A stretch of 64,000 nt of DNA from Bacteroidia bacterium (GCA_030429955.1 JAUIGO010000002.1:1-64000), one strand, 5' to 3'; positions 44,571 through 53,022 are shown, numbered from the stretch's first letter. The notes: generated by a model not told the origin, from the sequence alone. Numbers and translations: made by a program.

Positions 44571-45566
44571 TTAAGAATTATAAGCCCATTTTAAATAAAT
44601 TGAGCCCCAAGTAAATCCGCCTCCAAAGGCAGCAAAAATTAAGTTATCTCCTTTTTTTAGTTGTTTTTCGTAATCGTTTAATAATAACGGTAAAGTTGCA
44701 GATGTAGTGTTGCCATATTTTTCAATATTCATCATTACTTTTTCGCTTTCAAGTTCTATCCTATTGGCTGTTGCGTCAATTATACGCTTATTTGCTTGAT
44801 GTGCTACTAAAAATGCAATATCGTTTTTGGTAAGGTTGTTTCTTTCTAAAATTTTAACTGCAACATCTGCCATATTGAAAACGGCATTTTTAAAAACTGT
44901 TTTTCCATCTTGAAAAACATAATGTTTACCTTCTGCTACAGCTTCAGGTGTTGATGGATATGATGAGCCACCATAAGTTGCTTGTAAAAACTCTCTCCCC
45001 GATCCGTCACTTCTCAAAAGTTCATCCTGAAGGCCTAATCCTTCATGGTTAGGTTCAAATAATACGGCTCCTGCTCCATCTCCAAAAATGATGCATGTTG
45101 CACGATCTTTATAATTTATAAATGAAGAGTTTTTGTCTGCGCCTATAAGTAATACGTTTTTGTAACGACCAGATTCTATATACTTGGCAGCTGTAGACAT
45201 TCCGAATAAAAAGCTTGAGCAAGCTGCTTCAAGATCAAAAGAAAATGCATTTACAGCTCCTATTTGTGTTGCAGTGTATGCTGCTGTTGATGCCGCTTTC
45301 ATGTCTGGAGTTGCGGTAGCAACGATTACCAATTCAATATCTTTTGGGTCAATACCTCTTTTCTTTATTAAATCGTTGGCTGCATTAATGGCAAGAAATG
45401 AGGTTCCTTTGCCTTCTTCTTTAAGGATTCTACGTTCTTTTATTCCTGTTCGTGTAGTAATCCATTCATCGTTTGTATCAACCATTGTTTCTAATATTTT
45501 GTTGGTCAACACATAATCTGGCACATAAGCGCCAACAGCTGTAATGGCTGCGGTTATTTTACTCAT
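44571..45566 (-). CDS. fabH: 3-oxoacyl-[acyl-carrier-protein] synthase III
   Basis: Starts fatty acid chains by joining acyl-CoA to malonyl-ACP. 331 residues; catalytic Cys in DLEAACSSFLFGM, His in FLVAHQANKRIIDA, Asn in YGNTTSATLPL. It precedes accB by 27 bp and is separated from rpmF by a hairpin terminator and a 180-bp gap, so part of its transcription is probably its own. Confidence 0.96.
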   Translation of the reverse strand: MSKITAAITAVGAYVPDYVLTNKILETMVDTNDEWITTRTGIKERRILKEEGKGTSFLAINAANDLIKKRGIDPKDIELVIVATATPDMKAASTAAYTATQIGAVNAFSFDLEAACSSFLFGMSTAAKYIESGRYKNVLLIGADKNSSFINYKDRATCIIFGDGAGAVLFEPNHEGLGLQDELLRSDGSGREFLQATYGGSSYPSTPEAVAEGKHYVFQDGKTVFKNAVFNMADVAVKILERNNLTKNDIAFLVAHQANKRIIDATANRIELESEKVMMNIEKYGNTTSATLPLLLNDYEKQLKKGDNLIFAAFGGGFTWGSIYLKWAYNS

Positions 45567-45697
45567 AATTTTGTATTATCTTAAACAAAAAATGATGAAA
45601 ATTGAGCTAAATTGGTCAAAAACAAGTTGAAAATACTATTTTTTGAACAATTATTGCACAAAATAGGTTGTTTTTGTTTTACAGAAAAATATATCAT

Positions 45698-45722
45698 AAA
45701 AAAAACGCTCACAAGTGAGCGC
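45698..45722 (-). terminator. Terminator after rpmF
   Basis: CGCTCA (45706-45711) pairs with TGAGCG (45716-45721) around CAAG. Reading leftward, a run of eight T follows. It would limit read-through from yceD-rpmF into fabH. Confidence 0.75.
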
Positions 45723-45745
45723 TTTATTGTATGCATGCATAATAG

Positions 45746-45946
45746 TTATGCTGCGTTTTCTTCTTGTGAGTTGTCAATTAACACTTGACCTCTATAGTAA
45801 AGCTTACCTTCGTGCCAATGTGCTCTATGGTATAAATGTGCTTCACCTGTTGTAGGACACGTAGCAATTTGAGGAACAGATGCTTTGTAATGTGTTCTTC
45901 TCTTATCTCTTCTTGTTTTCGAGATTTTTCTTTTAGGATGTGCCAT
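45746..45946 (-). CDS. rpmF: Ribosomal protein bL32
   Basis: 66 residues, strongly basic N-terminus ([20 protein letters not shown]) and the conserved [15 protein letters not shown], the normal bL32 pattern. Only one Cys is left of the possible zinc set. It follows yceD by 8 bp, the common yceD-rpmF pairing; plsX, often next, is absent and fabH follows directly. Confidence 0.96.
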   Translation of the reverse strand: MAHPKRKISKTRRDKRRTHYKASVPQIATCPTTGEAHLYHRAHWHEGKLYYRGQVLIDNSQEENAA

Positions 45947-45954
45947 TTTCTATA

Positions 45955-46494
45955 TTATTTATCTGTTAATAATTTCTTTAAAGTATTCCATCGAGGATCT
46001 GTTTCCTCATTATCATTTTTTGTGTCTGCGTCTTTTGGACTTAATTCTTCGAGTTTTTTTAGTATTTCTGAATCTAGTGTTCCGTCTATTACTCCTGGAT
46101 GTATAAGTTTAGTTGGAACAGATAACACAATAAGTTCATATATATATTGTGCTACATTAATTTCGTACTCACCATGTGGTATAATAAGTATGTCTTCATT
46201 TTCATCATTATACTCATTTCCAAACTTTACAACCAAATCAAAATCATTATTGATTTCTTGATCATAAGGTTCATTGGTTAAGTCGCAATTAACGTTTACG
46301 GTTCCTGAAACTTTAAAATGCAATTCTAATAATGTGGTTTTTTTATTTAAAACCAGATTAATTTTTAGATCTGCATCATTAAATTCATTGTATTCAAACT
46401 CCTCAAAGAACTTTTTGTCAATATCATACTCGAAATGATGTTCTCCTAACTTTAATCCTATAAATTGAATATTAAACTCTTTCAAAGGCTTCAT
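45955..46494 (-). CDS. yceD: YceD/DUF177 family protein
   Basis: 179 residues. DUF177 hallmarks are the central VNCDLTNEPYDQEI and the acidic NDENEDILIIPHG, then ELIVLSVPTKLIHP. YceD is involved in 23S rRNA precursor metabolism in other organisms. ATG at 46494 is preferred over a GTG six bases earlier. Couples to rpmF. Confidence 0.88.
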   Translation of the reverse strand: MKPLKEFNIQFIGLKLGEHHFEYDIDKKFFEEFEYNEFNDADLKINLVLNKKTTLLELHFKVSGTVNVNCDLTNEPYDQEINNDFDLVVKFGNEYNDENEDILIIPHGEYEINVAQYIYELIVLSVPTKLIHPGVIDGTLDSEILKKLEELSPKDADTKNDNEETDPRWNTLKKLLTDK

Positions 46495-46567
46495 TATCAC
46501 ATTTATTTCGAGCGTGCAAATATATAAAATTTTATTAAGCTTGCATTGGTTATAAACATTTTTTTGT

Positions 46568-47614
46568 TTATATCTTTTGTTCTTGGTTTTTAAGAGGGTT
46601 CTTGGTTAATCTTTTATGAATCTTTCTGTTGTTTACAATCTTGATTCCTGTGAAAAGTGCTTCGCTAAAAGAGCTTGCGTCTGCAATGCCTTTTCCTGCA
46701 ATTTCATAAGCTGTTCCGTGATCTGGTGATGTTCTTACTTTATTCAAGCCTGCTGTAAAGTTAACGCCTTGCCCAAAGGATAGTGTTTTAAAAGGGATTA
46801 AACCTTGGTCATGGTAAGTAGCAACTATGGCATCAAAATTTTTATAATTGTTAGACCCAAAAAAACTGTCCGCAGCATAAGGTCCGTAGACTAGTTTTCC
46901 TGTTTCTCTTATTTTTTTAAGTGCTGGTCTTAAAATGGTGTCATCTTCTGTACCAATAACACCATTGTCTCCAGTGTGAGGGTTTATTCCTAAAACAGCA
47001 ATTTTAGGTTTCCTGATTGCAAAATCAATTTTTAGTGTGCTATATATGGTTTCAATCTTAGATGTAATTAACGCTTCTGTGATATGTGAAGCAATATCCT
47101 TAATTGGAACATGATCTGTTAGTAAACCTACTTTTAGGTTTTCAGTTACCATAAACATCAAGCTTTTTCCTTCCAATTCTTTAGCTAAATAATCTGTATG
47201 CCCAGGAAAATTAAAATCGTTAGATTGTATTGAGTGCTTGTTTATTGGTGCCGTTAAAAGCAAATCAATATTACCGTTTTTAAGCTCTTGAGTTGCGGCA
47301 ATTAGAGATTTTATTGCGTATTCGCCAATTTTAGCATCTTCTTTCCCAAATTCAATGTTTATATTTTCTTTCCAAAGATTTACAACATTAATTTTTCCAT
47401 GGATGGCTTGTTCTGCTTTATGAATAGTGTTAAAATTAATCTCGCTTTTAAAGTGGTTTTTTAAAAAGGAAATTACTTTTGATGATGCAAAAATAATTGG
47501 TGTACAAAACTCTAAGACACGATTATCTTCAAAGGTTTTTAAAATGATTTCGCCACCTATTCCATTAAGATCACCTATTGAAATTCCAACTCTTATTTTT
47601 TCTTCTTTTCTCAT
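46568..47614 (-). CDS. pdxA: 4-hydroxythreonine-4-phosphate dehydrogenase
   Basis: Oxidises 4-phosphohydroxythreonine in pyridoxal phosphate synthesis. 348 residues; VGISIGDLNGIGGEI at the front, metal and substrate His in FPGHTDYLAKEL and YHDQGLIPFK, and SPDHGTAYEIAGKG. The start ATG at 47614 is chosen over a TTG six bases earlier. It heads the pdxA-yceD-rpmF group, with a 73-bp gap before yceD. Confidence 0.95.
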   Translation of the reverse strand: MRKEEKIRVGISIGDLNGIGGEIILKTFEDNRVLEFCTPIIFASSKVISFLKNHFKSEINFNTIHKAEQAIHGKINVVNLWKENINIEFGKEDAKIGEYAIKSLIAATQELKNGNIDLLLTAPINKHSIQSNDFNFPGHTDYLAKELEGKSLMFMVTENLKVGLLTDHVPIKDIASHITEALITSKIETIYSTLKIDFAIRKPKIAVLGINPHTGDNGVIGTEDDTILRPALKKIRETGKLVYGPYAADSFFGSNNYKNFDAIVATYHDQGLIPFKTLSFGQGVNFTAGLNKVRTSPDHGTAYEIAGKGIADASSFSEALFTGIKIVNNRKIHKRLTKNPLKNQEQKI

Positions 47615-47637
47615 CAACAAATGATAATATTAGTTTG

Positions 47638-47659
47638 TAATTTTGCCTGAACAAATTTA
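47638..47659. promoter_or_regulatory. Divergent promoter pair ribE / pdxA
   Basis: TAATTTTG on the plus strand (47638-47645) faces ribE, and TAAATTTG on the minus strand (47659-47652) faces pdxA. They are only six bases apart, so the two polymerases cannot bind together. Confidence 0.55.
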
Positions 47660-47680
47660 GTCAAATAAACTCAGAAAAAT

Positions 47681-48265
47681 ATGTTTACAGGCATCATAGA
47701 AAATTTAGGCGAAATTACCAACCTTGAACGCGTTAACGGAAACTTGAGTATTACAGTAAAATGTGCTTTTACTCATGAATTAAAAATTGATCAAAGTGTT
47801 GCGCATAATGGTGTTTGTTTAACTGTTGTAAGCATTAATGACTCAGAATATACTGTTACAGCTATTGATGAAACTTTGAAAAAAACATGCCTTGGTGAGC
47901 TAAACAAAAATGATATTGTCAACCTTGAAAGAGGCATGAAGTTAGGTGATAGGCTAGATGGACATATTGTTCAAGGCCATATTGATCAAATTGGGACTTG
48001 CACAGACATAAAGGAATCTAACGGAAGTTGGATATTCACCTTTAATTATGAAAAATCTTTTGGTAACATCACTATTGAAAAGGGTTCTATAACTGTAAAT
48101 GGTGTTAGCTTAACAGTTATAGACTCAAAAGATAGCGCCTTTAGTGTTGCTATTATTCCTTATACTTTTGAACATACTACTTTCAAGCATATAAGTAAAG
48201 GGAGCAATGTTAATCTGGAGTTTGATGTAATAGGAAAATATGTAAAAAGATTAACAACTGTCTAA
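47681..48265 (+). CDS. ribE: Riboflavin synthase alpha chain
   Basis: Dismutates 6,7-dimethyl-8-ribityllumazine to riboflavin. 194 residues in two lumazine-binding repeats: MFTGIIENLGEI ... VAHNGVCLTVV, then GHIVQGHIDQIGT ... ITVNGVSLTVI. The stop overlaps the convergent PID-CTERM-like gene by 4 bases. Confidence 0.95.
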   Translation: MFTGIIENLGEITNLERVNGNLSITVKCAFTHELKIDQSVAHNGVCLTVVSINDSEYTVTAIDETLKKTCLGELNKNDIVNLERGMKLGDRLDGHIVQGHIDQIGTCTDIKESNGSWIFTFNYEKSFGNITIEKGSITVNGVSLTVIDSKDSAFSVAIIPYTFEHTTFKHISKGSNVNLEFDVIGKYVKRLTTV

Positions 48266-48480
48266 TTGCTAACCTCTTTTGACTTGTTTATTTTAAATGC
48301 CTTATAGGTACCAAAAATTAGTCCTAACACAGCTATAAAAACCACACCTCCATCAATAGGCAGTCCTGGAGGAGGAGGAGGCATTGGTGGTGGTGGATTA
48401 TCAATCCCTTGCGCAGCACATACAAAACTTACTAATAAAAATAAGATTGAGGCTAATTTCAACTTGTTTTGTAATCTCAT
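48262..48480 (-). CDS. Small PID-CTERM-like surface-sorting protein, 72 aa
   Basis: A signal peptide ends CAAQ, then a proline run (NPPPPMPPPPPGLPIDGG), a hydrophobic helix (VVFIAVLGLIFGTYKAF) and a basic tail (KINKSKEVSN). The PIDGG motif, helix and basic tail match the PID-CTERM sorting signal described in Bacteroidetes, thought to be processed by a dedicated protease or exosortase-like enzyme. Apart from the signal there is almost no mature domain. ATG at 48480 is chosen since it begins the signal peptide. No sorting enzyme gene is in this window. Confidence 0.72.
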   Translation of the reverse strand: MRLQNKLKLASILFLLVSFVCAAQGIDNPPPPMPPPPPGLPIDGGVVFIAVLGLIFGTYKAFKINKSKEVSN

Positions 48481-48681
48481 TTGGGCGTAAATGTATGAAA
48501 AAAAGCGAGTTATCAAAACTCAAATGCAAAAAACATCCAAGAAATGCATATTTTATCGATGAAATGTTGTTTTTGTTAACATTTCCCATAAAATCACCCT
48601 CTTTGATTTATAAACGAAATATAAGGTAAAATTATTGAAATTTATTTAAATAAGTTTTAAAATAATTGTTTCAAAAACACA

Positions 48682-48709
48682 AAAACTGATTCATTGCTGA
48701 ATCAGTTTT
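48682..48709 (-). terminator. Terminator that belonged to the interrupted tRNA
   Basis: AAAACTGATTCA (48682-48693) pairs perfectly with TGAATCAGTTTT (48698-48709) around TTGC. It stands 8 bp past the tRNA 3' end. Confidence 0.8.
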
Positions 48710-48716
48710 GCTTTTG

Positions 48717-48760
48717 TGGTCCCACTTGGGCTCGAACCAAGGACCACCTGATTATGAGTC
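48717..48760 (-). pseudogene. 3' fragment of a CAT-anticodon tRNA; probable attachment-site scar
   Basis: The minus strand reads, from 48760, GA, anticodon loop CTCATAA (anticodon CAT), stem TCAGG, variable loop, T stem CTTGG, loop TTCGAGC, stem CCAAG, acceptor half TGGGACC and discriminator A. Nothing upstream (48761-48800) supplies the D arm or the 5' acceptor strand. The complete 3' part with native terminator but no 5' part is what tyrosine-recombinase integration into a tRNA anticodon loop leaves at one end of an element. The original tRNA was Met elongator or Ile2. Confidence 0.85.
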
Positions 48761-49023
48761 GAAATTAGTTTTACCTCTTTTCGCTTCAAACATTTTCATG
48801 CGCCTATTTATCGAATAATTAACACAACTCTATTTGTCATTAACTATCATTTTTTATTAATTATTTGAATAAATGTTTCAGTTCTGTTTCAGTCATTTAG
48901 AAAGAATAATTAGTTTAGTAAAATTGCAATATCCGCAATTTATGTAATACCTAAAAGAGAGCTTAACTTGAAAAGTTTATGTGATTTAGATGGTTCTTGA
49001 ATTAAAAATAAAATTAATTTATG
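48761..49023. other. Non-coding end of the inserted element
   Basis: About 260 bp of very AT-rich DNA between the tRNA fragment and the first island gene. It holds one hairpin (AAATTGC 48921-48927 with GCAATTT 48935-48941). It has no open frame, and no integrase gene is present at this end. Confidence 0.5.
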
Positions 49024-49605
49024 CTACTTATTAAGCTTATACTCCTTTATTTCCGTCAATCTTTCAGAATAAATACCATTAAAGGTTTTAATAAACTGTA
49101 TAGTATTCTTAAAATCATCTCTATTAATAAATACTGGAAAATCTCTAAAGGTAGAAGTGTATACTTTTAAATGATACTTTTCATTTAATCCGTATGCTTT
49201 TGGTGCATAGTCAAAATATTCATCTAAAAAATTGATATAATCTTTTGCTCCTAATTCTTCATTCTTAATTAACCACTCTATTACTTCACTGGGTACATTT
49301 TCTATTGCTTTATAAATAGCCATTTCTTGTTTAAAGTAATTTTCTCTTTTATGTAGCTGAAACAATTTTTCAATAGCCTCATATAAAAACAAGTAAATAC
49401 CTTCTTTGCCTGATGGTTCTGAAGCAGCTGGAAATATTACTCGTTCACCATTAAGTAATATTGTACTTTTATCATCTTCTATTCTTCTAATTTTTAAATA
49501 CTCCTCTTCATATTTCATTAGCCACAACTCAATTTTATCCATTGAAAAAACACCATCAATAGAAAGTGTCTTTAATTCCTTAATAACTTTACTAATACAA
49601 TTCAT
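49024..49605 (-). CDS. Hypothetical protein, 193 aa
   Basis: I do not recognise a family. The sequence is soluble, mixed charge, with many aromatic residues (INFLDEYFDYAPKAYG, YIKTFNG-like end) and no signal or membrane helix. It is the first gene inside the probable element and follows the 328-aa gene on the same strand by 43 bp, so the two may form a unit. Confidence 0.65.
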   Translation of the reverse strand: MNCISKVIKELKTLSIDGVFSMDKIELWLMKYEEEYLKIRRIEDDKSTILLNGERVIFPAASEPSGKEGIYLFLYEAIEKLFQLHKRENYFKQEMAIYKAIENVPSEVIEWLIKNEELGAKDYINFLDEYFDYAPKAYGLNEKYHLKVYTSTFRDFPVFINRDDFKNTIQFIKTFNGIYSERLTEIKEYKLNK

Positions 49606-49648
49606 TTACTAAAACATTAATTACATTAAGTTTAGCTATTGCTTTTTC

Positions 49649-50635
49649 TTAGAGTTTATTCAATATTCCTTCTACTACTTCTCCTGTCCTTTTTATTAAA
49701 ATATAGTCTTGGCTAACTTTTTCTTCAAAATCATTACTTCTTTGATGTGTTTTACTAATTACTAATCCTTTTTCAATCCTTTCATTATTATCATCAAAAA
49801 CATCAATTACAAACTGTAAATAATCATTTTCAAGAAAACTAAAATATCCTTTTTTGTAGTAATATACTTCAGTACCTATTAATTCTAATTCCACTAAATA
49901 CTTATCTAAAATTTCAGAATCAAACCAATTTTCTATCCTAATCTGTTCTCCAAGATAACCTTCAGGGTGATTTTTACCATTTTCATTTGAAAGAATTTTC
50001 AATACAGTTAAAACCTTCTTTTTTAAGTGACTATTATAATCATATTTTCTAAGACGTATAATATGAACATCTTCTTCATAAAAAACTTCCTTTGTTATAG
50101 AATACTGAACATCCTCTTCAATTATCACTTCCTTAGAATTATTATCCATAAACATCCATTTGTGATGAAAATCATCACTAAACTTAAATAAAGGAGCTAT
50201 ATTATAATTATCAGTCTTATTTATAATTACAGTATCAATTATTTTATTATGTTTCCTAGGTGTTAATGACAAATAATCCTCTGTAAATTCTGTGTTCTCA
50301 GAGTTCTTTAATAGCTCATCATGGTGGGTGAAATTACTTTCAACAAGGATTTTTTTGCATAAAATTTGGGTTTCATTATAATAGTCAAATTCTATTAAAT
50401 AATTAAATCTTTCATTGCCTTCTATAGAATAATCATTAATTCTAATTAGTTTACCAGCATCATTATATTCCAAAAAACGCTTTCCTCTTTTTTCAAATGT
50501 CTGGTAAGTGTCATATAAAATTTTATTCTCCTTAGTACTTATACAAGTACCTATTTTATTAAAATCTAAATAGTCTAAATTTGAGTATGGTCTTAAAAAA
50601 GAATCTTCTTTTCTATCAAAAAACTGAAAAAACAT
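49649..50635 (-). CDS. Hypothetical protein, 328 aa
   Basis: No family recognised. The sequence is mostly beta-like and rich in Tyr, Asn and charged residues (GKLIRINDYSIEGNERFNYL, YYNETQILCKKI), which recalls proteins made of short YD-like strands. No signal peptide. ATG at 50635 is chosen over a TTG 24 bases earlier because the -7 element overlaps that TTG. It is divergent from an XRE regulator whose operator-like sites lie in the shared promoter. Confidence 0.65.
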   Translation of the reverse strand: MFFQFFDRKEDSFLRPYSNLDYLDFNKIGTCISTKENKILYDTYQTFEKRGKRFLEYNDAGKLIRINDYSIEGNERFNYLIEFDYYNETQILCKKILVESNFTHHDELLKNSENTEFTEDYLSLTPRKHNKIIDTVIINKTDNYNIAPLFKFSDDFHHKWMFMDNNSKEVIIEEDVQYSITKEVFYEEDVHIIRLRKYDYNSHLKKKVLTVLKILSNENGKNHPEGYLGEQIRIENWFDSEILDKYLVELELIGTEVYYYKKGYFSFLENDYLQFVIDVFDDNNERIEKGLVISKTHQRSNDFEEKVSQDYILIKRTGEVVEGILNKL

Positions 50636-50656
50636 CGTTAACAATTTAAGTTTAAC

Positions 50657-50700
50657 CAAATATATTCATTTATCATTTATGATAACCAATAAGTTATCAT
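50657..50700. promoter_or_regulatory. Divergent promoter with three operator-like half-sites
   Basis: Minus-strand -7 TATATTTG (50664-50657) serves the 328-aa gene. Next to it, TTATCAT (50670-50676) and ATGATAA (50679-50685) form a palindrome with a 2-base centre, and a third TTATCAT lies at 50694-50700. These are the likely binding sites of the XRE repressor encoded at 50735. Confidence 0.55.
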
Positions 50701-50734
50701 AAACAACAACTTTGTTTGTCAAGTAATCATAAAA

Positions 50735-50959
50735 ATGGCAGACAAAAAACAGCTTCAAATTGCTATTGGAAAACGTATTAAAGAGTTGAGAGAACAAAAG
50801 AATATTTCTCAACAAGATGTTGCTGGACTATGTAATATTGAGAAGTCTAACTTTAGTAGATTAGAAGCTGGTAACACAAATCCTACACTATATACTTTAA
50901 GTAAAATAGCTGAACATTTAGGAGTTACCTTAAGTGAACTTGTAGATATTGAAAATTAA
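50735..50959 (+). CDS. XRE-family helix-turn-helix regulator
   Basis: 74 residues, almost only a Cro/CI-type DNA-binding domain: IGKRIKELREQKNISQQDVA, recognition helix IEKSNFSRLEAGNTNPT, then LSKIAEHLGVTLSELV. Such short regulators control mobile or defence genes. It is divergent from the 328-aa gene and probably represses both promoters through the TTATCAT sites. Confidence 0.9.
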   Translation: MADKKQLQIAIGKRIKELREQKNISQQDVAGLCNIEKSNFSRLEAGNTNPTLYTLSKIAEHLGVTLSELVDIEN

Positions 50960-51035
50960 AAACCGCTATTAATATATATCTGAACTTTATTAAAGTTTAA
51001 AATTTAGCTTGATTTTAGGGGGCATATTAACACAC

Positions 51036-51473
51036 TCACATTAACAATTCATCTGCAAAACTTAAGTATCCATTTTTTGATAATATTATATGGTCAATTA
51101 CCATAATGTCTAAATAGTTTCCTGCTTGTTTTAATTTTAATGTTAACTTTTTATCAGCTTCACTAGGTTTTATATTGCCACTAGGATGATTGTGTGCCAA
51201 TATAATACTAGAAGCATTACATTTTAAGGCTACAGAAAATACTAATTTTGCATCTACTATGGTTCCTGAAACACCACCTCTTGAAAGAGGGTAGATTCCT
51301 AAAACTTGGTGATTTCTATTTAACAAAAGCACTTTAAATTCTTCTTGAAATTCTATTAAATGTTTAGACCAACATGAAAGTAAAAGTTCATAAGAATCTT
51401 TACTACTATTAATTTTTATCTTATCTGTATTTCCAGAGGTATAGGAAACTTTGATTTCTTTTATTGCATTCAT
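51036..51473 (-). CDS. RadC-like JAB-domain protein
   Basis: 145 residues, only the JAB metalloprotease-like domain of RadC: GVSGTIVDAKLVFSVALK, then the metal site LAHNHPSGNIKPSEAD and DHIILSKNGYLSFAD. The N-terminal helix-hairpin-helix of full RadC is missing. Short RadC proteins are frequent on mobile elements; their role is unknown despite the old repair label. It follows the 130-aa gene on the same strand. Confidence 0.88.
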   Translation of the reverse strand: MNAIKEIKVSYTSGNTDKIKINSSKDSYELLLSCWSKHLIEFQEEFKVLLLNRNHQVLGIYPLSRGGVSGTIVDAKLVFSVALKCNASSIILAHNHPSGNIKPSEADKKLTLKLKQAGNYLDIMVIDHIILSKNGYLSFADELLM

Positions 51474-51522
51474 AACTAAAAAGTTAAATGCCCAAAACTA
51501 TTAATTCTGGGCATTGGTTAAT

Positions 51523-51915
51523 TTAACTGGTTATAAGAGGATGATTTTTTTCCTGAGCCTTTTCAATACTCAAGAAGTCATCAACAGTAGTTTCACTCAT
51601 ATCAATTCTTTCTGATGGTACTTCTGGTATGTACTCATATCTATGAGATAGTTCAATAATCTCTCCTGTTTCCTTAACAGTAAACGTGTAAGGTTCACAA
51701 GGTTTCTTAACAATCTTTCCAGGTATTTCAGAACCTAAAAGAGCTTTGCATGTTTCTTCATCAAAAGTTGATGTGATTGAAGTTTTCTTTGCAGTTGCAT
51801 AGAAATTACCAGTTGCATTGCTTTTTACTAATTCCACTCCACCTTGAATGATTAAAGCAAAGAAAGTAGAACCATCATCTGATTCTCTTTCTTTATAATT
51901 CATAATTCTTACCAT
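51523..51915 (-). CDS. Conserved accessory protein, 130 aa
   Basis: A beta-rich soluble protein (MNYKERESDDGSTFFALIIQ, NFYATAKKTSITSTFDEETC) of a type I associate with Bacteroidetes mobile regions and RadC neighbours, though I cannot name the family. Two starts are near (MV and, four codons later, MN); I keep the first. It lies 49 bp upstream of the RadC-like gene. Confidence 0.6.
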   Translation of the reverse strand: MVRIMNYKERESDDGSTFFALIIQGGVELVKSNATGNFYATAKKTSITSTFDEETCKALLGSEIPGKIVKKPCEPYTFTVKETGEIIELSHRYEYIPEVPSERIDMSETTVDDFLSIEKAQEKNHPLITS

Positions 51916-52134
51916 GATTTTAAAATTTTTGAGTTGAACAATAAGATTTGAATAACAAAAATTCAGACCATCAGAAAAAGAACAGCTATCACCTTGTTAC
52001 AATTTTATTGACGATAAAAATATTTTGTTATATAAACAAAGGGGTGCGGTTCCCCTTTACTGGAATGAGTGGGGGTGTTGAGCTTGGGGTCAAAAACGCC
52101 TGCACTATTTTAGGTGAAAAATTTTATAAAAATT
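51916..52134. other. Intergenic region with GC-rich hairpin
   Basis: An AT-rich gap interrupted by a sharp GC-rich patch. AAAGGGG (52038-52044) pairs with CCCCTTT (52052-52058) around TGCGGTT, followed by G runs at 52071-52075 and 52086-52089. No T run follows the stem, so it is not a simple terminator. Its job is unknown. Confidence 0.5.
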
Positions 52135-52872
52135 TTATTTTAAAATTAAAGGATCTATCTCATCAGATTTTTTGTTAGCCCATTCTAAATACTTTGTGTA
52201 TTCAATTTCTAAATTATCTGAAGTAAATGATTTAGCTTTGTAAGCTTTAAGGTAAGAACGAATGATATTTGCAGTATTATGATTTTCGGCATCTGCCAAT
52301 AATTTATTAAACTTGGCTTCTTCAATAACTTTTTGTCTAACTATTTCTTCTTCAATTTTTCTTTGGGCTTCTTTTTTTTCTTCTTCAATTTTCTGCCGCT
52401 TACGTAATTCAGCCCATCTTTTACTATCTTTTTCTACATAGTCATAGATTCTATGAAGATAATCTTCTAAACGTTTGGTTTTTTTATCAATCCAACCTTT
52501 ACGTGCGTAACTGCCTACTTGAAATTCAAGTTTATTACTCTTCTCATAGGTATTTCTTGAATAACTCGATTCATCATCTTTAATACGCTTCCTAAAATAC
52601 TTTTGTCTTAAATTTATTTCCGTTAATTGACCATACATTTCAATATGGCATCGTTGATACTCAAACTTGATACTGTGATTGTTTTCTTCAAGTTTTTTTA
52701 TCAACATATCCATGAATTTCAAGGCTCTACGCCTTAATTTTGGTTCGGTACGAATTGGTAAAAATACACCATTAAATTTTCTCCATTCATCCCAGCTAAC
52801 ATGCTTTAATTTATCCAATCTTTCTAATTCTATTTTGGTTTTTTGAACAAGTGGATGATAATAAGTACGCAT
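52135..52872 (-). CDS. Coiled-coil accessory protein, 245 aa
   Basis: The N-terminal half has KLRRRALKFMDMLIKKLEEN, a pattern seen in a conserved but uncharacterised protein of plasmids and integrative elements that often sits near RadC or recombinases. The middle has a long charged helix, about residues 150-185, rich in Glu, Lys and Arg (RKRQKIEEEKKEAQRKIEEE). No enzymatic motif is visible. Alone between two gaps. Confidence 0.65.
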   Translation of the reverse strand: MRTYYHPLVQKTKIELERLDKLKHVSWDEWRKFNGVFLPIRTEPKLRRRALKFMDMLIKKLEENNHSIKFEYQRCHIEMYGQLTEINLRQKYFRKRIKDDESSYSRNTYEKSNKLEFQVGSYARKGWIDKKTKRLEDYLHRIYDYVEKDSKRWAELRKRQKIEEEKKEAQRKIEEEIVRQKVIEEAKFNKLLADAENHNTANIIRSYLKAYKAKSFTSDNLEIEYTKYLEWANKKSDEIDPLILK

Positions 52873-53022
52873 AACTATATTTATTTAAAAATAGTCAAGC
52901 TACTTTAATCAAAAAATCATGTGATATTTTTTTTAAGTTTTTATAATCATTAGATTTATACTCTCCCTATATGTTATTAATTAATAAGTTATAAAATTTC
53001 ATTAATCTAATTACAATCTCTA

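Noticed and set aside
48717-48760. A functional tRNA-Met/Ile
   Set aside because: Only the part from the anticodon loop to the 3' end exists. No D arm or 5' acceptor strand is found in the following 40 bases.
52041-52089. G-quadruplex
   Set aside because: Only three runs of four or more G occur and the spacing is wide, so a four-run quadruplex is not supported.
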